Positions 46,751-58,150 of a DNA stretch of 64,000 nucleotides are shown here, piece after piece. The notes under the pieces were generated by a model, which was given only the letters and a program-made list of their open reading frames with translations, did not search any database and was not told the origin of the DNA. Source of the DNA: Incurvaria masculella (lineage: Eukaryota; Arthropoda; Insecta; Lepidoptera; Incurvariidae); NCBI GenBank assembly GCA_946894095.1, contig OX335652.1:1511001-1575000 (forward strand), read 5' to 3'. Position 1 is the stretch's first letter. Every line of letters begins with the position of its first letter. Position numbers and translations under genes: made by a program.

Positions 46751-48162
46751 GTTAGTCACAGATGAAAATGAGACACTTTTGCCTGACGTCATCAAACATC
46801 AAATGTTATGTTGTGTCACTGCACTCTAATTAGAATAATTAGAAAGGGACAACACTCGGTCGACTCGTGGCTGTCATTTCATGAGCACGAAAGCGTTGTT
46901 ACTCAGAGTCACTGGTGACACAAAAGTGAGAAGCTCATGAGTAGACCCCCTTTGATCCACAACTGCGAAAACTTCTCGTGTTTGCTACCTGCGGATCTAC
47001 GAAATGAATACGAAAGAGATTCTCACATGTGAGTCACAGAACTTTTTTCCAGCATATGAAAGCGACTGCGAGACATTTTCGAGTTCGCTTCTGTCAAATT
47101 CTGTGTAGAAAAAAAGATGCCTAAGTTTTAACACGCTTTTATTTATATAAAGAGTTTAACAGAAGCGGACACGATAATTTGTGTTAGCTTTCATGCGCAC
47201 GCATCACTCACATTTCATGTTAAATAATATTTTATTTCCCAAAATAACATTACATTCACTTATATGAGAAACATTAAATTTTATAGTAAAGTTGCGTTGC
47301 GGTTACAATACAATAATTTAATCGTTAAAACGTATAAGAAAGTTAGTCTACGTTATTAGCAAAAATGTTAATAAAATTAACATTTAAATATGTTAGTCGA
47401 CCGCTATTGCGCATCGTGTTCAAGGACCCTATATTTCACCATCACACTGGTAAATCTGTTGCAATGGAAACGTGGCATGGCAACACAATATTCGTGCGCA
47501 CTCGATAGAGCAGCAACATGAGATTTCACATTTCATTGTTTCGGAATATTCCGGCTGCATTTATTACTATTCGGTTGCTCTCATTGGGAAGGTGAGTTCC
47601 ATATATCTTTTTAATAAAAGAAATATTTTCGCGAGCCTATTACGCAATTTGGCAATTTGACTCGAGATTGCGCTTATCACTGTGTGTCATTTTGACAAAT
47701 AAAATAATACTAATAAGATGTATATATACATAATGTAGCTAAGTATTGGGGTGAAATTTACAAGAGTGCGCCATTCTTAGCTTCTAGCTGGATATCAGGG
47801 ATGGTAGAGTGGATTTTTAGAAGCATTTTTGGTCAAGGAACATGGGCGCGGAAACGAAGTTTTCTATCTATTGCAAACCAATCAACGACCGATTATTACC
47901 AGGTAAAGATCAAGTATGAATAGTCTCTGTTGTCTCTGATATAGGAGAAGTTTTCTTGGCACCTTGGGCACCTGGGTAGATATTTTTTACAATTTCTTCA
48001 AAACTACTAGTTTCAGTTAGCCCCCGAAATATCCACGAGTTCAGTGTGAACCAATGCTGCTGCCCTACCTTAAAATCAATTCTAGCTATGGCAATTTATT
48101 GATAAATATATGACAGTGAACCTACAACACTTTTATTTAGTGATAATAAGATAGGTACAATC
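46751..48162. other. intergenic, no recognised gene
   Basis: 1.4 kb without supported coding. A CACTCATGAGCTT/AAGCTCATGAG-type motif and repeated GAGACACTTTT/GAGACATTTTCG words occur around 46770-47080. The 62-codon frame at 47472 shows no family motif. Confidence 0.4.
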
Positions 48163-48225
48163 TAAGGTGGGTATCCAACAAGGAGACCCCTTGGGACCCC
48201 CTTGGTATGTATATGAAATTTTAAC
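48163..48225 (+). pseudogene. reverse-transcriptase remnant, upstream half
   Basis: Reads KVGIQQGDPLGPP, the motif preceding the catalytic box in a class of retroelement RTs. The matching YLDDG box appears at 49609, on the far side of an inserted element. Confidence 0.6.
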
Positions 48226-48258
48226 CAAAATTAACGCAGAATTAAACTGTTGGTTAAG

Positions 48259-49605
48259 CCAGTTCATTAAAGAAACTATATAGAAATGTCGGCTTGTACT
48301 TGTCAAACGGACGGTACGTCAGCATACTATTGTTACAAAGTATACATTTATGTTTTGAGATTTTTGTAATATTTCACGATATAACAATATATTAATGAAA
48401 TTAAACATAAATACATACCACATTCCTTGGAATAAGCGACGTACCTGTTTAGTACAAAAAAGTATATTTACTTATAATGTTAATTAGTTCAAGAGGTAGG
48501 AAAAGGTTAATAAAACTGTGGGTTGTTTAAATGTACTTATTTATGTATTAAAATGAATTATTGCATTCCAGAAGATTCATCTGAACCAAGTTATTAACTT
48601 AAGGTGGGCCCGTAAGCATCAGAAAATTACGCTCCCCATACAAACGTAGTTTACTAATCATTCGAAAACCACTGTTCCAATTTCCTTTATATTTGGGTCT
48701 TAATATCAGACAACAAATATCTATATCTGCACGTGTTTGTTTTTTCGAAAAATATACCCTGTCTCACAAAACAGAAATAAGAATATTTGCATGAAGATTT
48801 TATTTTGCCTGTTATTTAAGTTGCTTTAGATTTTTCAGCAAAACAAAAACTTGCAGACACAGATATTATATTTCATAGATATTTTTTTGTAGAATATTAG
48901 ATACCAAATATCAAGCAAATCGGAACAGGGTTTTTCAAATGTTTAGTAAATTACGTTTGTATGAGGAACGTAGCTTTAAGCCTCTGTGTGTTTTTATTTT
49001 TTAAATATCTGTATTTTCAGTAAAAAAAATAACTAAAGATGAACAACTTTTTCTAATGCTTATTAGCCAATCAATATTTTCCAATCCAAAAGATATACAG
49101 GGTAAACTTTTCCAATGGGCCTTCAGGGCTAGATCCGAAATTAAAAGAAATAGCGAAAAACACTCAAAGGATCATTCCTCTCACGGATTTTGATAAAAAG
49201 GAAAAATGAATTATTAGATTTTTGATTTTTTTGTTTCCCTAGCCGCGAATCGAACTCGTTGATTTTTAAAAAAAATTGTATTATTGCGCCAGTCAATAGT
49301 GTCGCTTGCAAAGAACAAATTCTGTGAAGTAATGTTATGCAACAAACTAAAGAAAAGTGTTGACTCTTAATAAACTGACTAAAATGTTCCAGTATTCATA
49401 CATTACCCGTATCCAGAAAATAAAAATACGGACGTTGATTTTGACAAAATATTTTAGAATCCAAAATTTCATAAGCATAGTTAAATATTAAGAGCATGTA
49501 AACAGTTATCACCCGTAGTTATATGATAGGATTATAGATAGCGATATAGCATGCAATTCGCAAGTACAAGCCGCCATTTCTATATAGTTTCTTTATTGAA
49601 CCAGG
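48259..49605. mobile_element. 1.35-kb inverted-repeat element splitting an RT remnant
   Basis: Left end CCAGTTCATTAAAGAAACTA continuing TATAGAAATGTCGGCTTGTA (48259-48302). The right end is its inverse, 49561-49605, with one indel and one mismatch. Interior 48303-49560 is non-coding and holds a palindromic TTAA MITE. Target duplication not evident. Confidence 0.75.
48603..48975. mobile_element. palindromic TTAA MITE (nested)
   Basis: TTAA at 48599-48602 and 48976-48979. Arms pair through ATACAAACGTA(G/A)TTTACTAA, CACTGTTCC/CCCTGTTCC and TTTGATATTTGG-like blocks. Ends read GGTGGGCCCGTAAGC on the left and GAACGTAGC on the right, so the outermost bases are less similar. Confidence 0.65.
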
Positions 49606-49608
49606 ATA

Positions 49609-49745
49609 TATCTAGATGATGGTACATTAGCTGGGGATGCAGACACAATTTTAGTGGACCTTAACTTATCGGAGTTCAAATTATTAGGTTTACAGTTTAA
49701 TCGAAGTAAATTTGAGCTTGGAATTGGCATCTAATTGCCATTGGT
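49609..49745 (+). pseudogene. reverse-transcriptase remnant, YLDDG half
   Basis: Reads YLDDGTLAGDADTILVDLNL, then LGLQFNRSKFELGIG before a stop. The catalytic LDD pair is intact in this scrap. The part between this and 48225 (most of the palm) is missing. Confidence 0.65.
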
Positions 49746-50181
49746 CTAAGCGATGTGCCTAGACGCCATTTCATCAGAAATTATTCATGCACAGCGTAAA
49801 TGGGATGAAATCAGTATCAAGGGAGTTATATCATCTTTAACGTTTAATCTATTTCAAATTCATTGTACCTATCTATACCTATGTGAAGGTGATAGTATGT
49901 ACTTACCTACTGTTATTGCGCACATGTTGTGGCTTTGTGGTAGTGAAACGCGACAGAGGGAATGAATTAATAACTGAGTGTCATCCAGCGTAGTATGCAG
50001 CCTTAACCATGGTTAGATATTTTCCACTGACTCGTGGCTACGCTGGCACCATACGAATGAGTTTCGATTGCTACTCTCGCCCTTCCATGCTCGCTGGCTA
50101 GTTTAGTCCATTTAAGTTGTGTCCGTGGATTATTGCTCATTAGAAGATCTCTAACAATAAATTTCTGCCTCTACTCTACAG
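49746..50181 (+). promoter_or_regulatory. 5' region of GPx with splice acceptor
   Basis: Ends in TCTACTCTACAG (acceptor, AG at 50180-50181) four bases before the GPx ATG. This suggests an upstream, perhaps non-coding, exon. ORFs here lack family motifs. Promoter position unknown. Confidence 0.45.
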
Positions 50182-50185
50182 AGTG

Positions 50186-53100
50186 ATGGCGTCCGAAAAC
50201 GTAAACCCGGACTATAAAACTGCGAGTTCCATTCACGAGTTTACTGTCAACGATATCAAGGGGAACGAGGTGAAGTTGGACCGCTACAAGGGGCACGTGT
50301 GCATCATCGTGAATGTAGCGTCGCAGTGTGGCCTCACGGCCAACAACTACAAGCAACTGAACGAGCTGCACGATCAGTTCGCCGAGAGCAAAGGTAAGGG
50401 ATTGGAGGTTTCCCATTAAACCGCCGTGTTGATATATGGCAATCTCAGTCCAGATATACGTATATACTATAATTTATTATAATAGCTTTAAGTCAATATT
50501 AATCTTGGTGAAGATTTCTGTCTGTTCTTTCCCCAGTGGTAATAGAACATCTCATGCAATGACATCGAAAAAAAAAATTACATCTACATAAACAGTGCTA
50601 ATTCAGACTTGAAAGAACATTCTTTCAACCTCGTTGGCCGTATAAGTGCTCGGAAACCAGAAATGGCACTTGTGATAATGTTTATAAGATTATATATATA
50701 TATGTGTGTTATAAGATTTTGAAAAGTTTTAAGGGGGAATGTATTTTACTTTTATATAATTCCTTTATTTTTTCGTCATGATATGTGACTGCCATTTGAG
50801 TCACAAATCATTACCTCAGTGATAATATAGTTTTTATATACATTAATTATTTATTGTTTAGGATTTATATACATTAATTAAGGTGGCCCTTCCCGGACTA
50901 ACTCATTTGCGGGCACGGTACAAAACCGTCCTGTTGCGCTCTGGGACCTTCTCTGTTTCAAAGAAAACCGGCCAAGTGCGAGTCGGACTCGCGCACGAAG
51001 GGTTCCGTACCATCGTATATTTAAGGAAATTACGGAACCTCGGTTGTGCCTTCTGAACTTCGCCTCTACCCGCTTTTACCCTCATTCGAATTAGGTGACA
51101 TGCCAGGATCTTCTATTTACGACCACGGCTACATTGAACTGTATGGAAAACATGGACAATTTATTATTGCCGTTTCGACCATAGGTATTATCATCTCATG
51201 CGATGGTATCAATCGTAGGGAAAGGGCACCTATAGTTTAACATGGATCCAAACATCTCCCAACAAACTCGCATTCGTAACGAAATTCATTTAACCAATTC
51301 TGAAAAAGAAAGAAAGTGATTCATAAACGGGGTGGGGATTTGAACCCGCTTCAAACATTTCCAATGCTGAATGTAACGATGAATATAAAAAATAATCAAT
51401 AAATTGTTTTTCTTTGTTCACATTAGAAAAACAATTTTTTTTTTATTAAAAGAGGAACTTCAATCAAGAATTGATACATGAAGAATAATGTAACTTAAGC
51501 AACTTTTTTTTTATTTTTATAATATGCATTACAAAGCCTATTTAAAAAAAAATAACTACAGTCGTCTCGATATGACAAATGATCAGATTCTGAACGTATT
51601 ATGTGAAATCAACATAAATGTGGCTCCAAAAAACATCTAACCTTAATTATAATCATATCATGAACATAAATGTGGCTCCAAAAAACATCTACCCTTAATT
51701 ATAATCATATAATGAACATAATTGTATCATTTTGAAGCCCTTAAAATATCCAGGGTGATTTGGTTACCATGATAAATCATTCGCTAGGTGCATAGCAGGT
51801 GAACAGGCAAAGGAGGCAAAATGAGGGCCGAGTTCACAAAAGGACAAAAAATCAAAATCAACGTCAACTCCAAGGGGTTCACTAAAAGTGACGTGTTTGA
51901 ACTGATTTACTCAGCCGTCCCTTCGTGCAATCAGGGCTAAGTTTGACGTTTAGTTGAATTTCGTACCATGCCAACTGGTAAATTTTAGTTGACTTGACCG
52001 AATAACTCAATACCTACCAGCGAATGGTATGTTTTGCTGGTTCGGTTCCAGCCTTGCATTATATTCGTAAAGTAGTTCTATTTACTGGGTTCTTTTTTTT
52101 TATTAAAGTGTCCTTGCTTCACGGTCGATTATACGTACATACAAATCACATTCCTTGGAAAAAGATATGTCCTTCTTTTTTGTTTCTTATTTTTATAATG
52201 ATAGTAATTATTCATTGTTTAGCCTTGAAAGTACCTTACAGTAGGTTTGTAGGTTACCAGGTTTGCTGGTTCCATAAAAAAAACTAACGTTGAAACTGAA
52301 AAAGCAATAATAAAAATATATGTATTTGAAAAATATATTTTTTAATTTTTCTATAACTCTTTCCTTTATTGATTTGTGATTTCCCACCATAGACTTGCAT
52401 GTGGATAAAAAATTGTTAAACATAAGTGGATAAATACGATAATATATCACTTATTGTTAATGGTCTCTAGGCCAAAAACGTCATTTGCGTTTTTTTAAAC
52501 AGAAAATGTATATAAACATTTTACGATAAATGTGTTTGTCTACCTACCGATTGAAGCGATTGATAAAGCATTTTGAAAGCAAAAACACAATTTCATTTCA
52601 TTTATTTATTCTACTTCTCGTAGTCAAACTACACTAAGTGCCTAGTGCACGAAAGCACAAAAAATTAAAATCAACATCGATGTACGATTAAACACGTCAC
52701 TTTGTATAGACAGTATGGAAGGAACTCTATGCGGTTCACTAAAAGTGACGTGTTTGAACATTGATTAACTCGGCCGTCTCTTCGTGCAACCGGGGCTAAA
52801 TGTCACAATTTGATTGATCCGCGGATTCGATCAACCAGTGAAGCAGAACCCGCAAAGAAACTTCATACTTGCAATGTCATACTTGCAATATTTATGTATG
52901 TTACTTGTTATGTTAACCCGCAAATATTGCGGCTTGTAGCCTAGTGGCGCGGGGACTGGCCTAGCGTACCAGAGGTCTGGGTTCAATTCCGACATGCACC
53001 ACTGTCTTTCTCATTCAGAGTTCGATAAGTGCATTTCGTCAAGAATGCGAGCTGCTCCATGGTTCGGAATCCATGTAAAACTGTAGGTCCCCTTCCCCTA

Positions 53101-56100
53101 CAAGATGGTAGGGTTTAAGCTCGCCCGGGTTGGTACCATCCCATTGCATGAAAAGATGGTCGAAGCGGCAAGAACCGCTTCGACCATCGAAGAACCGAAG
53201 AACGGTCCGCGACCAACTGCCAGCGCGAGGCGACCGTCCATATACATAAAGTCTAGCACGTGTGAGCGAGAAGACTATCGAGCAGTTGGGCGCGCGGGGC
53301 GGCGCGCGCGGGGGCCATACGCTGGGTTCAGCGTAGTGTGTGCGAGCGGGATAGACAATATAGACTTTTGTTGTATGGGGACCCCCTTTAATTCTAAATA
53401 TTTCGTAATATCTATGATTTGTTGTTCTAGCGGCAAGGGAAATACACACTCTGTGAAAATTCCAACTGTCTAGCTATCACGGTTTCTGAGATACAGCCCT
53501 GTGACAGACGGACAGACGGACGGACGGACGGACAGCGGAGGCTTAGTAATAGGGTTCCGTTTTGTACATACATATCCCATTGGTAAAAAAAAATACATAC
53601 TTGCTTAGTACAAAAAACTACATTTACTTCGAGGACTGTGAGCCTCTATTATATACTAGCTGATGAAACTTGAATACACAGGTTGATCAAAAAATACATG
53701 GAAGTTATATAAATTAAAAAAACCAGGCAAGTGCGAGTCGGACTCACACACGAAGGGTTCTGTACCATCGTACAAGATTGAACACAAAAAAACATGTTTT
53801 TTGTATGGGACTCCCCTTTAATTTTTATTAATTTTTAATTTCACCTATTTGTTGTTATAGCGGCAAAATAAAAACACACTCAATGAAAATTTCAGCTTCC
53901 TATCTATTACGGTTCATGAGATACAGCCCTGTGACAGACGGACGGACGGACGGACAGCGGAGGCTTAGTAATAGGGTTCCGTTTTCACCCTTTGGGTACG
54001 ATACCCTAAAAAACTTATTTTAATCCTCAATATTAATATGGTCCCCTTCAGAGTAATCACCGTAGTCTATAATACACTTCTGCCAGAGTGTTTTCCAATC
54101 TTCAAAGCAATTTCGATCTTTATCTCCTCTATGATTGCGAAACACCCCTTTTTTCGGTTCTCCATTCCGGTGTCCCCGAAAGAAGCTTCGGGATGCAAAA
54201 TGGTCCCGTTTTTCCAAACTGCGCAAAAATTTATTTCAAATGACAGTGGATACAATACTGGGGATTTTTTCCGGCGGGAAAACCACTTTGACAATTGCTA
54301 TAAAAGCTGCTTTTTTTAAATTTAAAATCATGCACAACGTATAATCGGCAGATAGTATCATTTGATATCTAATGCATAAATAAGTTGAAAAAATTTTATA
54401 CTCAAATTTTATACGTTATGACTTTATATGGTATGCATGAAGAAAATTTGATTTTATTTTTAAACCCAATGTATAAAATTATAAACTGTGGATTTTATAT
54501 GATATGCATGGTTTTAATGTTCTGCACAAAACTACTTTTATACGTTGTGAATTTTATATGCAGTGAATACGCCCCGATTGCACGACGAGACAGCCGAGTT
54601 AATCAGTGTTCAAACAAGTCATTTTTAGTGAACCGCATGGAGACCCTTCCATACTGTCCATAGAAATTGACCTGTTTAACCAGACGTTGACGTTGATTTT
54701 GATTGTTTGTTCTTTCGTGCACTCGGCCCTACGACTCGAAATATCTACAGTTGTCCTGTCAACATTTGACAATGTTGCACCTGTCGCTAGATCTTAGCAA
54801 ATTATTGTTGTAGGTTTACGAGACACACTGTTTATCGTATTTAATATTTACATCCGTATTCAGAGAGCACCTGTCAAAACATAGTACGGGATTTGGACCG
54901 GCCTAACCATACGTAAACCTCTTTAGTCCAGCGGATTAAAGTTAACTTCGCCCACTCTTAATACGGCTGTTAATGATTACTGAGGGCAATTATCTCGAGC
55001 AATACTCTCTTTACAAATATATTCCTAGGAAAAGTGATAGGTTTCCTGATAGGTTCTAGGCTGAGGAGCAAATGTGTTAGGCTCATGGATGTCATATTCA
55101 ATCAAACGTTTCGCTTAGCCATCTACAAGTCAATTAATGTTTCCAGGACTCCGGATTTTAGCGTTCCCGTGCAACCAGTTCAACGGGCAGGAGCCGGGCA
55201 CTTCTGAGGATATCGTGTGCTTTGCGTCTGAGCGCAAAGTCCTCTTCGACATGTTTGAAAAAATCAATGTGAATGGCGACAACACACATCCGCTTTACAA
55301 ATTTTTAAAGGTACTTTAACTAATTTACTCCATTTTTGTCTTGCTACAATACTTTTTTGTGAGTCCATTGTAGATATCTATCATGATGCATACACACATA
55401 TTTAACACAAACTCAGAAGTAGTAACATACTGTTAATCAAGGCATATTTTAAAGAAATTAAGCCGCTTCATGTTTGAAACGTAGAGATAATACCTTTTTT
55501 AATGCAGATTATCAGGCAAAAGAAAACATAAAAATATCAGACATAATTACTCTCATATATCTTGTTGGAGAGCTGTTCTTAGTATTATTAGCTAGATATC
55601 TGTGTATATGTATTGTATGGTGTGTATGAATTTGATGGCTAATAACACAACGACTGTCATTCACATTGGCTACATTGAACTGGATGCAAAATGCGGACAA
55701 TTTTCATTGTTACTTCAACAATTTTTCATTCAATGCAATGGTACCAACCCAGACGGGACTAACCCTACCACCTAGGGAGTAAGAAGCATGGTCGGCCTCA
55801 ACGGTCAATATCGGCCACCCATCCAGAACCTGAAATTATTAATTAATAAACTAAAATTGTCAGTACATTTTGTATGAAACGATTTTGGTCTCATCCGTCA
55901 GTTAAATCTGTATGTCTTTACATTCTAAGCCTATGGTTTTTTATGTTTGAATAGGTAGGTAAAGTGACTTGTTGGTGCTAGAAAGCATGACTTTATCCAT
56001 TCTAGTTGTTGCATTAATTTACTTGCCAAATTTTATGGAAGACCAACACTGAAACATTTTAAATATGTTTTTAACAATTATTCAAACTTAGGTGAATTGT

Positions 56101-57799
56101 AAATTGAGGTGAATCGATTCCTCATTTTATTTTGCCTTGTGGTGCCGTGGTCTCTCATTATTATTTCATAGAATCAATACACCACATGACACACTTGCTG
56201 CATTCAGTCTTATGGAAAATCATACATTCCCTTCCTATATGTTGAAGCGAACTGGTTGAATAAGCCAAGTAATAGAATAAGTTAAACGAGTTGAAAATCG
56301 AGTGTTATTCATTTAAAAAATAAATTTAACCTGTATATTGGTTAAGATTATTTTATTTTATTGGACTTATTTAAATTTGGTCACAAATAACGGCCTAGGC
56401 TCGGGTTTGAGGCTTATTCAACTGCTTGGCGCCGACATATACTATACAGCAGATTCCAAACACGGGATTACTTGAAAATAAAACAACATACATTTATTGA
56501 TATTATTACTTCCGGGCTAGACTTTATCCATGGACCGTCTCCTTTATTTTGTAATCTTCAAAGAAGACCACATCACTTGCAATACAACTGTACTTAAATG
56601 TTTCGTAGGCTAATTAAGGTTCAGCTCCTTTCTTCTAGTTTTTAGGGTACCCTACCCAAAGGGTGTCAATGGAACCCTATTACTAAGCCTCCGCTGTCCG
56701 TCCGTCCGTCTGTCACAGGGTTGTATCTCAGTAACCGTAATGGATAGACAGCTGAAATTTCACAGAGTGTGTATTTATTTTGCCGCTATAACAAATAGAT
56801 AAAATTGAAAAATAATGAAAATTAAAGGAGGGCCCCCATACAAAAACGTAATTTTTTGTGTTCAATCTTTTACAATGGTACGGAACCCTTCGTGTGCGAG
56901 TCCGACTCGCACTTGGCCGGTTTTTTCGGTTTTGGATCGTATAAAGTGCTGTTCCTCAAAGCAAAGCAAAAATCTGAATCTGAATCTGAATCATGATCTT
57001 GCAATGAGAAGTGAGATGACTGGCCACAGGGTGGATATTGTAAAATTTTACAGGTTCTTACAGTAAATGTTAAAGTAAACACTTCGTGTTTACTCACTCG
57101 CTCCTGTGAGTTATTATTGTAACTGGACATCAATATCTATGTAATACCAAACTAATTAATATTAAAATTAGCTAAAATTATCACATGGAAACTAGGTGCC
57201 ATGCCAGGACCTTCCTTATATTTCCTAGCTACATAGAACTGAATGGAAAACACGGACAATTTTCAGTGCCGCTTCAATAATTGTTAATTCAATGCAATGG
57301 TACCAACTTGGGCAGGATTAATGCTACCATCTAGCAAGGAAAGGGTCCTACAGCTTTACGTGGAATCCAAACCACAGTCAGTCAGTCAGCGTGTTTGCGT
57401 CCACTGCTGGACATACGCCTCTCCAATTTTTCTCCAGTCCTCCCGGTCCTCAGCGGTACGGAACCACTGCTTTCCGCCGACGCACTTGATCCGAACCACG
57501 GCCAACCTCAATGGCTGCAAACAGTCACCCATCTAGAACCCAACCGCACTCAGGGTTGCTTCACCCAGTTTATCGAACCGCAAGGCGTCGCCATATTCAG
57601 AAAGAAAACATATGTAGATTGAGTAAATAACCCTGTTTGTATTTTTACATTTCAGCACAAGCAGGGTGGCACCCTCGGCAGCTTCATCAAGTGGAACTTC
57701 ACCAAATTCATCATTGACAAGAACGGTGTGCCGGTGGAGAGGCACGGACCCAACGTGGACCCCGTCGACCTCATTCCCAGTCTTGAGAAGTATTGGTGA
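50186..57799 (+). CDS. PHGPx: phospholipid-hydroperoxide glutathione peroxidase, cysteine type
   Basis: Reduces lipid and hydrogen peroxides using glutathione or, in many insect Cys-type enzymes, thioredoxin. Coding exons are 50186-50393, 55147-55310 and 57656-57799 (phases 1 and 0), 171 aa. The catalytic tetrad is complete: Cys48 ([10 protein letters not shown]), Gln84 (FNGQEPG), Trp137 and Asn138 (KWNFTKF). A TGC codon, not TGA, stands at the active site, so no selenocysteine. The family block [11 protein letters not shown] begins exon 2. Cys94 (DIVCFAS) is a candidate resolving cysteine. No dimerisation loop of the tetrameric GPx1 type is present, fitting monomeric GPx4-like proteins. No signal peptide in this reading; an upstream exon could add one. 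Introns are 4.75 and 2.35 kb, full of repeats. Confidence 0.93.
50394..50877. other. GPx intron 1, 5' part
   Basis: AT-rich intron with a (TATA)n run near 50693 and an imperfect direct repeat TATATACATTAATTA (50835 and 50867). No gene. Confidence 0.4.
50878..51032 (-). repeat. truncated TTAA MITE joined to GGGTTCCGTACC repeat fragment
   Basis: TTAAGGTGGCCCTTCCCGG (50878) to GCGCTCTGGGACCTTCTCTG is the left end of the MITE family seen at 9221 and 45148. It stops at 50962, where AAAACCGGCCAAGTGCGAGT of the other repeat begins. The region preserves the uninterrupted sequence at the position where the 45214 element inserted. Confidence 0.75.
51060..51365 (-). repeat. SINE copy, minus orientation
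   Basis: Minus-strand SINE with tail TGACATGCCAGGATCTTCTA and head region GGGGTGGGGATTTGAACCC (B box reversed). The A box is eroded. Confidence 0.65.
51366..51833. repeat. GPx intron 1 with a 52-bp tandem duplication
   Basis: AACATAAATGTGGCTCCAAA and following bases occur at 51611 and again at 51663, a 52-bp period to 51714. The remainder is AT-rich without features. Confidence 0.7.
51834..51941 (-). repeat. GCACGAAG/AGTGACGTGTTT MITE family, partial copy
   Basis: Contains GTTCACTAAAAGTGACGTGT and CTTCGTGCAATCAGGGC. Other copies at 52650-52799, 54569-54731 and 59322-59480. Confidence 0.6.
51942..52649. other. GPx intron 1, no recognised feature
   Basis: AT-rich. The 80-87 codon frames here are Phe/Ile/Lys-rich products of base composition. 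Confidence 0.4.
52650..52799 (-). repeat. palindromic MITE family member
   Basis: AAACACGTCACTTTG and CACTAAAAGTGACGTGTTT form the arms. The outer end is CTTCGTGCAACCGGGGC. Confidence 0.65.
52920..53160 (+). repeat. tRNA-derived SINE, best-preserved head
   Basis: GGCTTGTAGCCTAGTGGCGC (A box) and CCAGAGGTCTGGGTTCAATT (B box) form an unmistakable tRNA-like pol III head. The body with AAAACTGTAGGTC and GGTTGGTACCATCCCATTGC follows. Confidence 0.8.
53155..53188. repeat. perfect 14-bp hairpin
   Basis: GATGGTCGAAGCGG, loop CAAGAA, CCGCTTCGACCATC, at the SINE 3' end. Confidence 0.85.
53189..53365. other. GC-rich island in GPx intron 1
   Basis: Strongly GC/CpG-rich stretch (for example GGGCGCGCGGGGCGGCGCGC at about 53287) in an AT-rich intron. 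Not part of any exon that I can support. Confidence 0.5.
53366..53570 (-). repeat. GGGTTCCGTACC-family repeat, truncated
   Basis: Contains TTGTATGGGGACCCCCTTTA, the GGAC microsatellite and AGGCTTAGTAATAGGGTTCC; lacks the TTGGCCGG end. Confidence 0.75.
53715..54012 (-). repeat. GGGTTCCGTACC-family repeat
   Basis: Near full-length copy, AAAAAAACCAGGCAAGTGCG to GGGTACGATACCCTAAAAAA. Confidence 0.8.
54024..54180 (-). pseudogene. mariner-family transposase C-terminal remnant
   Basis: Minus strand: [15 protein letters not shown] in one frame, then after a frameshift [20 protein letters not shown] and [10 protein letters not shown] with stop. This WxxxWxKCI-GDYxEGD ending is typical of mariner-type transposases of a group different from the copy at 4289. 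No TIRs found. Confidence 0.65.
54181..54568. other. GPx intron 1, no recognised feature
   Basis: AT-rich. A loose repeat of ATAC/TTTTATATGNTATGCATG occurs three times (54412, 54495, 54540). Confidence 0.4.
54569..54731 (+). repeat. palindromic MITE family member
   Basis: CGCCCCGATTGCACGACGAG start, TTTAGTGAACCGCATGGAGA and CGTTGACGTTGATTTTGATT, as in the copies at 52650 and 59322. Confidence 0.65.
54732..55146. other. GPx intron 1, 3' end
   Basis: Intron DNA ending in the TTTCCAG acceptor. No other feature. Confidence 0.4.
55311..55609. other. GPx intron 2, 5' part
   Basis: AT-rich; nothing recognised. Confidence 0.4.
55610..55850 (-). repeat. SINE copy, minus orientation, degenerate
   Basis: Identified by ACTGTCATTCACATTGGCTA, CAATGGTACCAACCCAGACG and CCACCTAGGGAGTAAG. 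The tRNA-like head is missing. Confidence 0.55.
55851..56637. other. GPx intron 2, no recognised feature
   Basis: About 790 bp of unique-looking AT-rich DNA without ORF, structure or repeat that I can support. Confidence 0.4.
56638..56926 (+). repeat. GGGTTCCGTACC-family repeat
   Basis: Plus-strand full copy, TTTTAGGGTACCCTACCCAA to CGACTCGCACTTGGCCGG. Confidence 0.85.
57185..57560 (-). repeat. SINE copy invaded by an RTE-like fragment
   Basis: Minus-strand SINE ends (GGTGCCATGCCAGGACCTTC; CAATGGTACCAACTTGGGCA) flank 57383-57500. That stretch, read on the minus strand, gives [19 protein letters not shown] and [12 protein letters not shown], the RTE-like C-terminus also seen at 22955. Confidence 0.65.
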
Positions 57800-57950
57800 A
57801 TGGGTTATGGTTCTTCGTTCTCACGGACCATAACTCCTTTCCCATGCAATTGTTTAATATGATCTGGAAACTCCTAGGTTGAATAAGGGTTTAAATGAAG
57901 AATTACATAGAAGATGGTGTTGTACCATGCACCATGCATTTTTCAATATA

Positions 57951-58150
57951 AATAGCTTTTTGTTGATTTTTAATTGCATATGTTCTGTGTGCACAAACCA
58001 GCTCACACCTTAGATCTTCATGCATTTATAAATTTAAATAGCTTTTTGTTGATTTTCAATGGCATGTTCTGTGTGCACAAACAAGCTCACACCTTAGATC
58101 TTCATGCTTTATAAATTTAAATAGCTTTTTGTTGATTTTTAATTGCATAT
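57951..58150 (+). repeat. tandem repeat in the GPx 3' UTR
   Basis: About 2.4 copies of an 83-86-bp unit beginning AATAGCTTTTTGTTGATTTT (57951, 58037, 58120). Each contains GTGCACAAAC(A/C)AGCTCACAC and CTTAGATCTTCATGC. Confidence 0.8.

Noticed and set aside
46751..48162. Hidden gene between SON and GPx
   Set aside because: ORFs are short, with no motifs or plausible splice pairs; left as intergenic.
52920..53000. tRNA-like sequence with A and B boxes
   Set aside because: It is the head of a SINE: body and other copies follow; the cloverleaf and anticodon arm are not intact.
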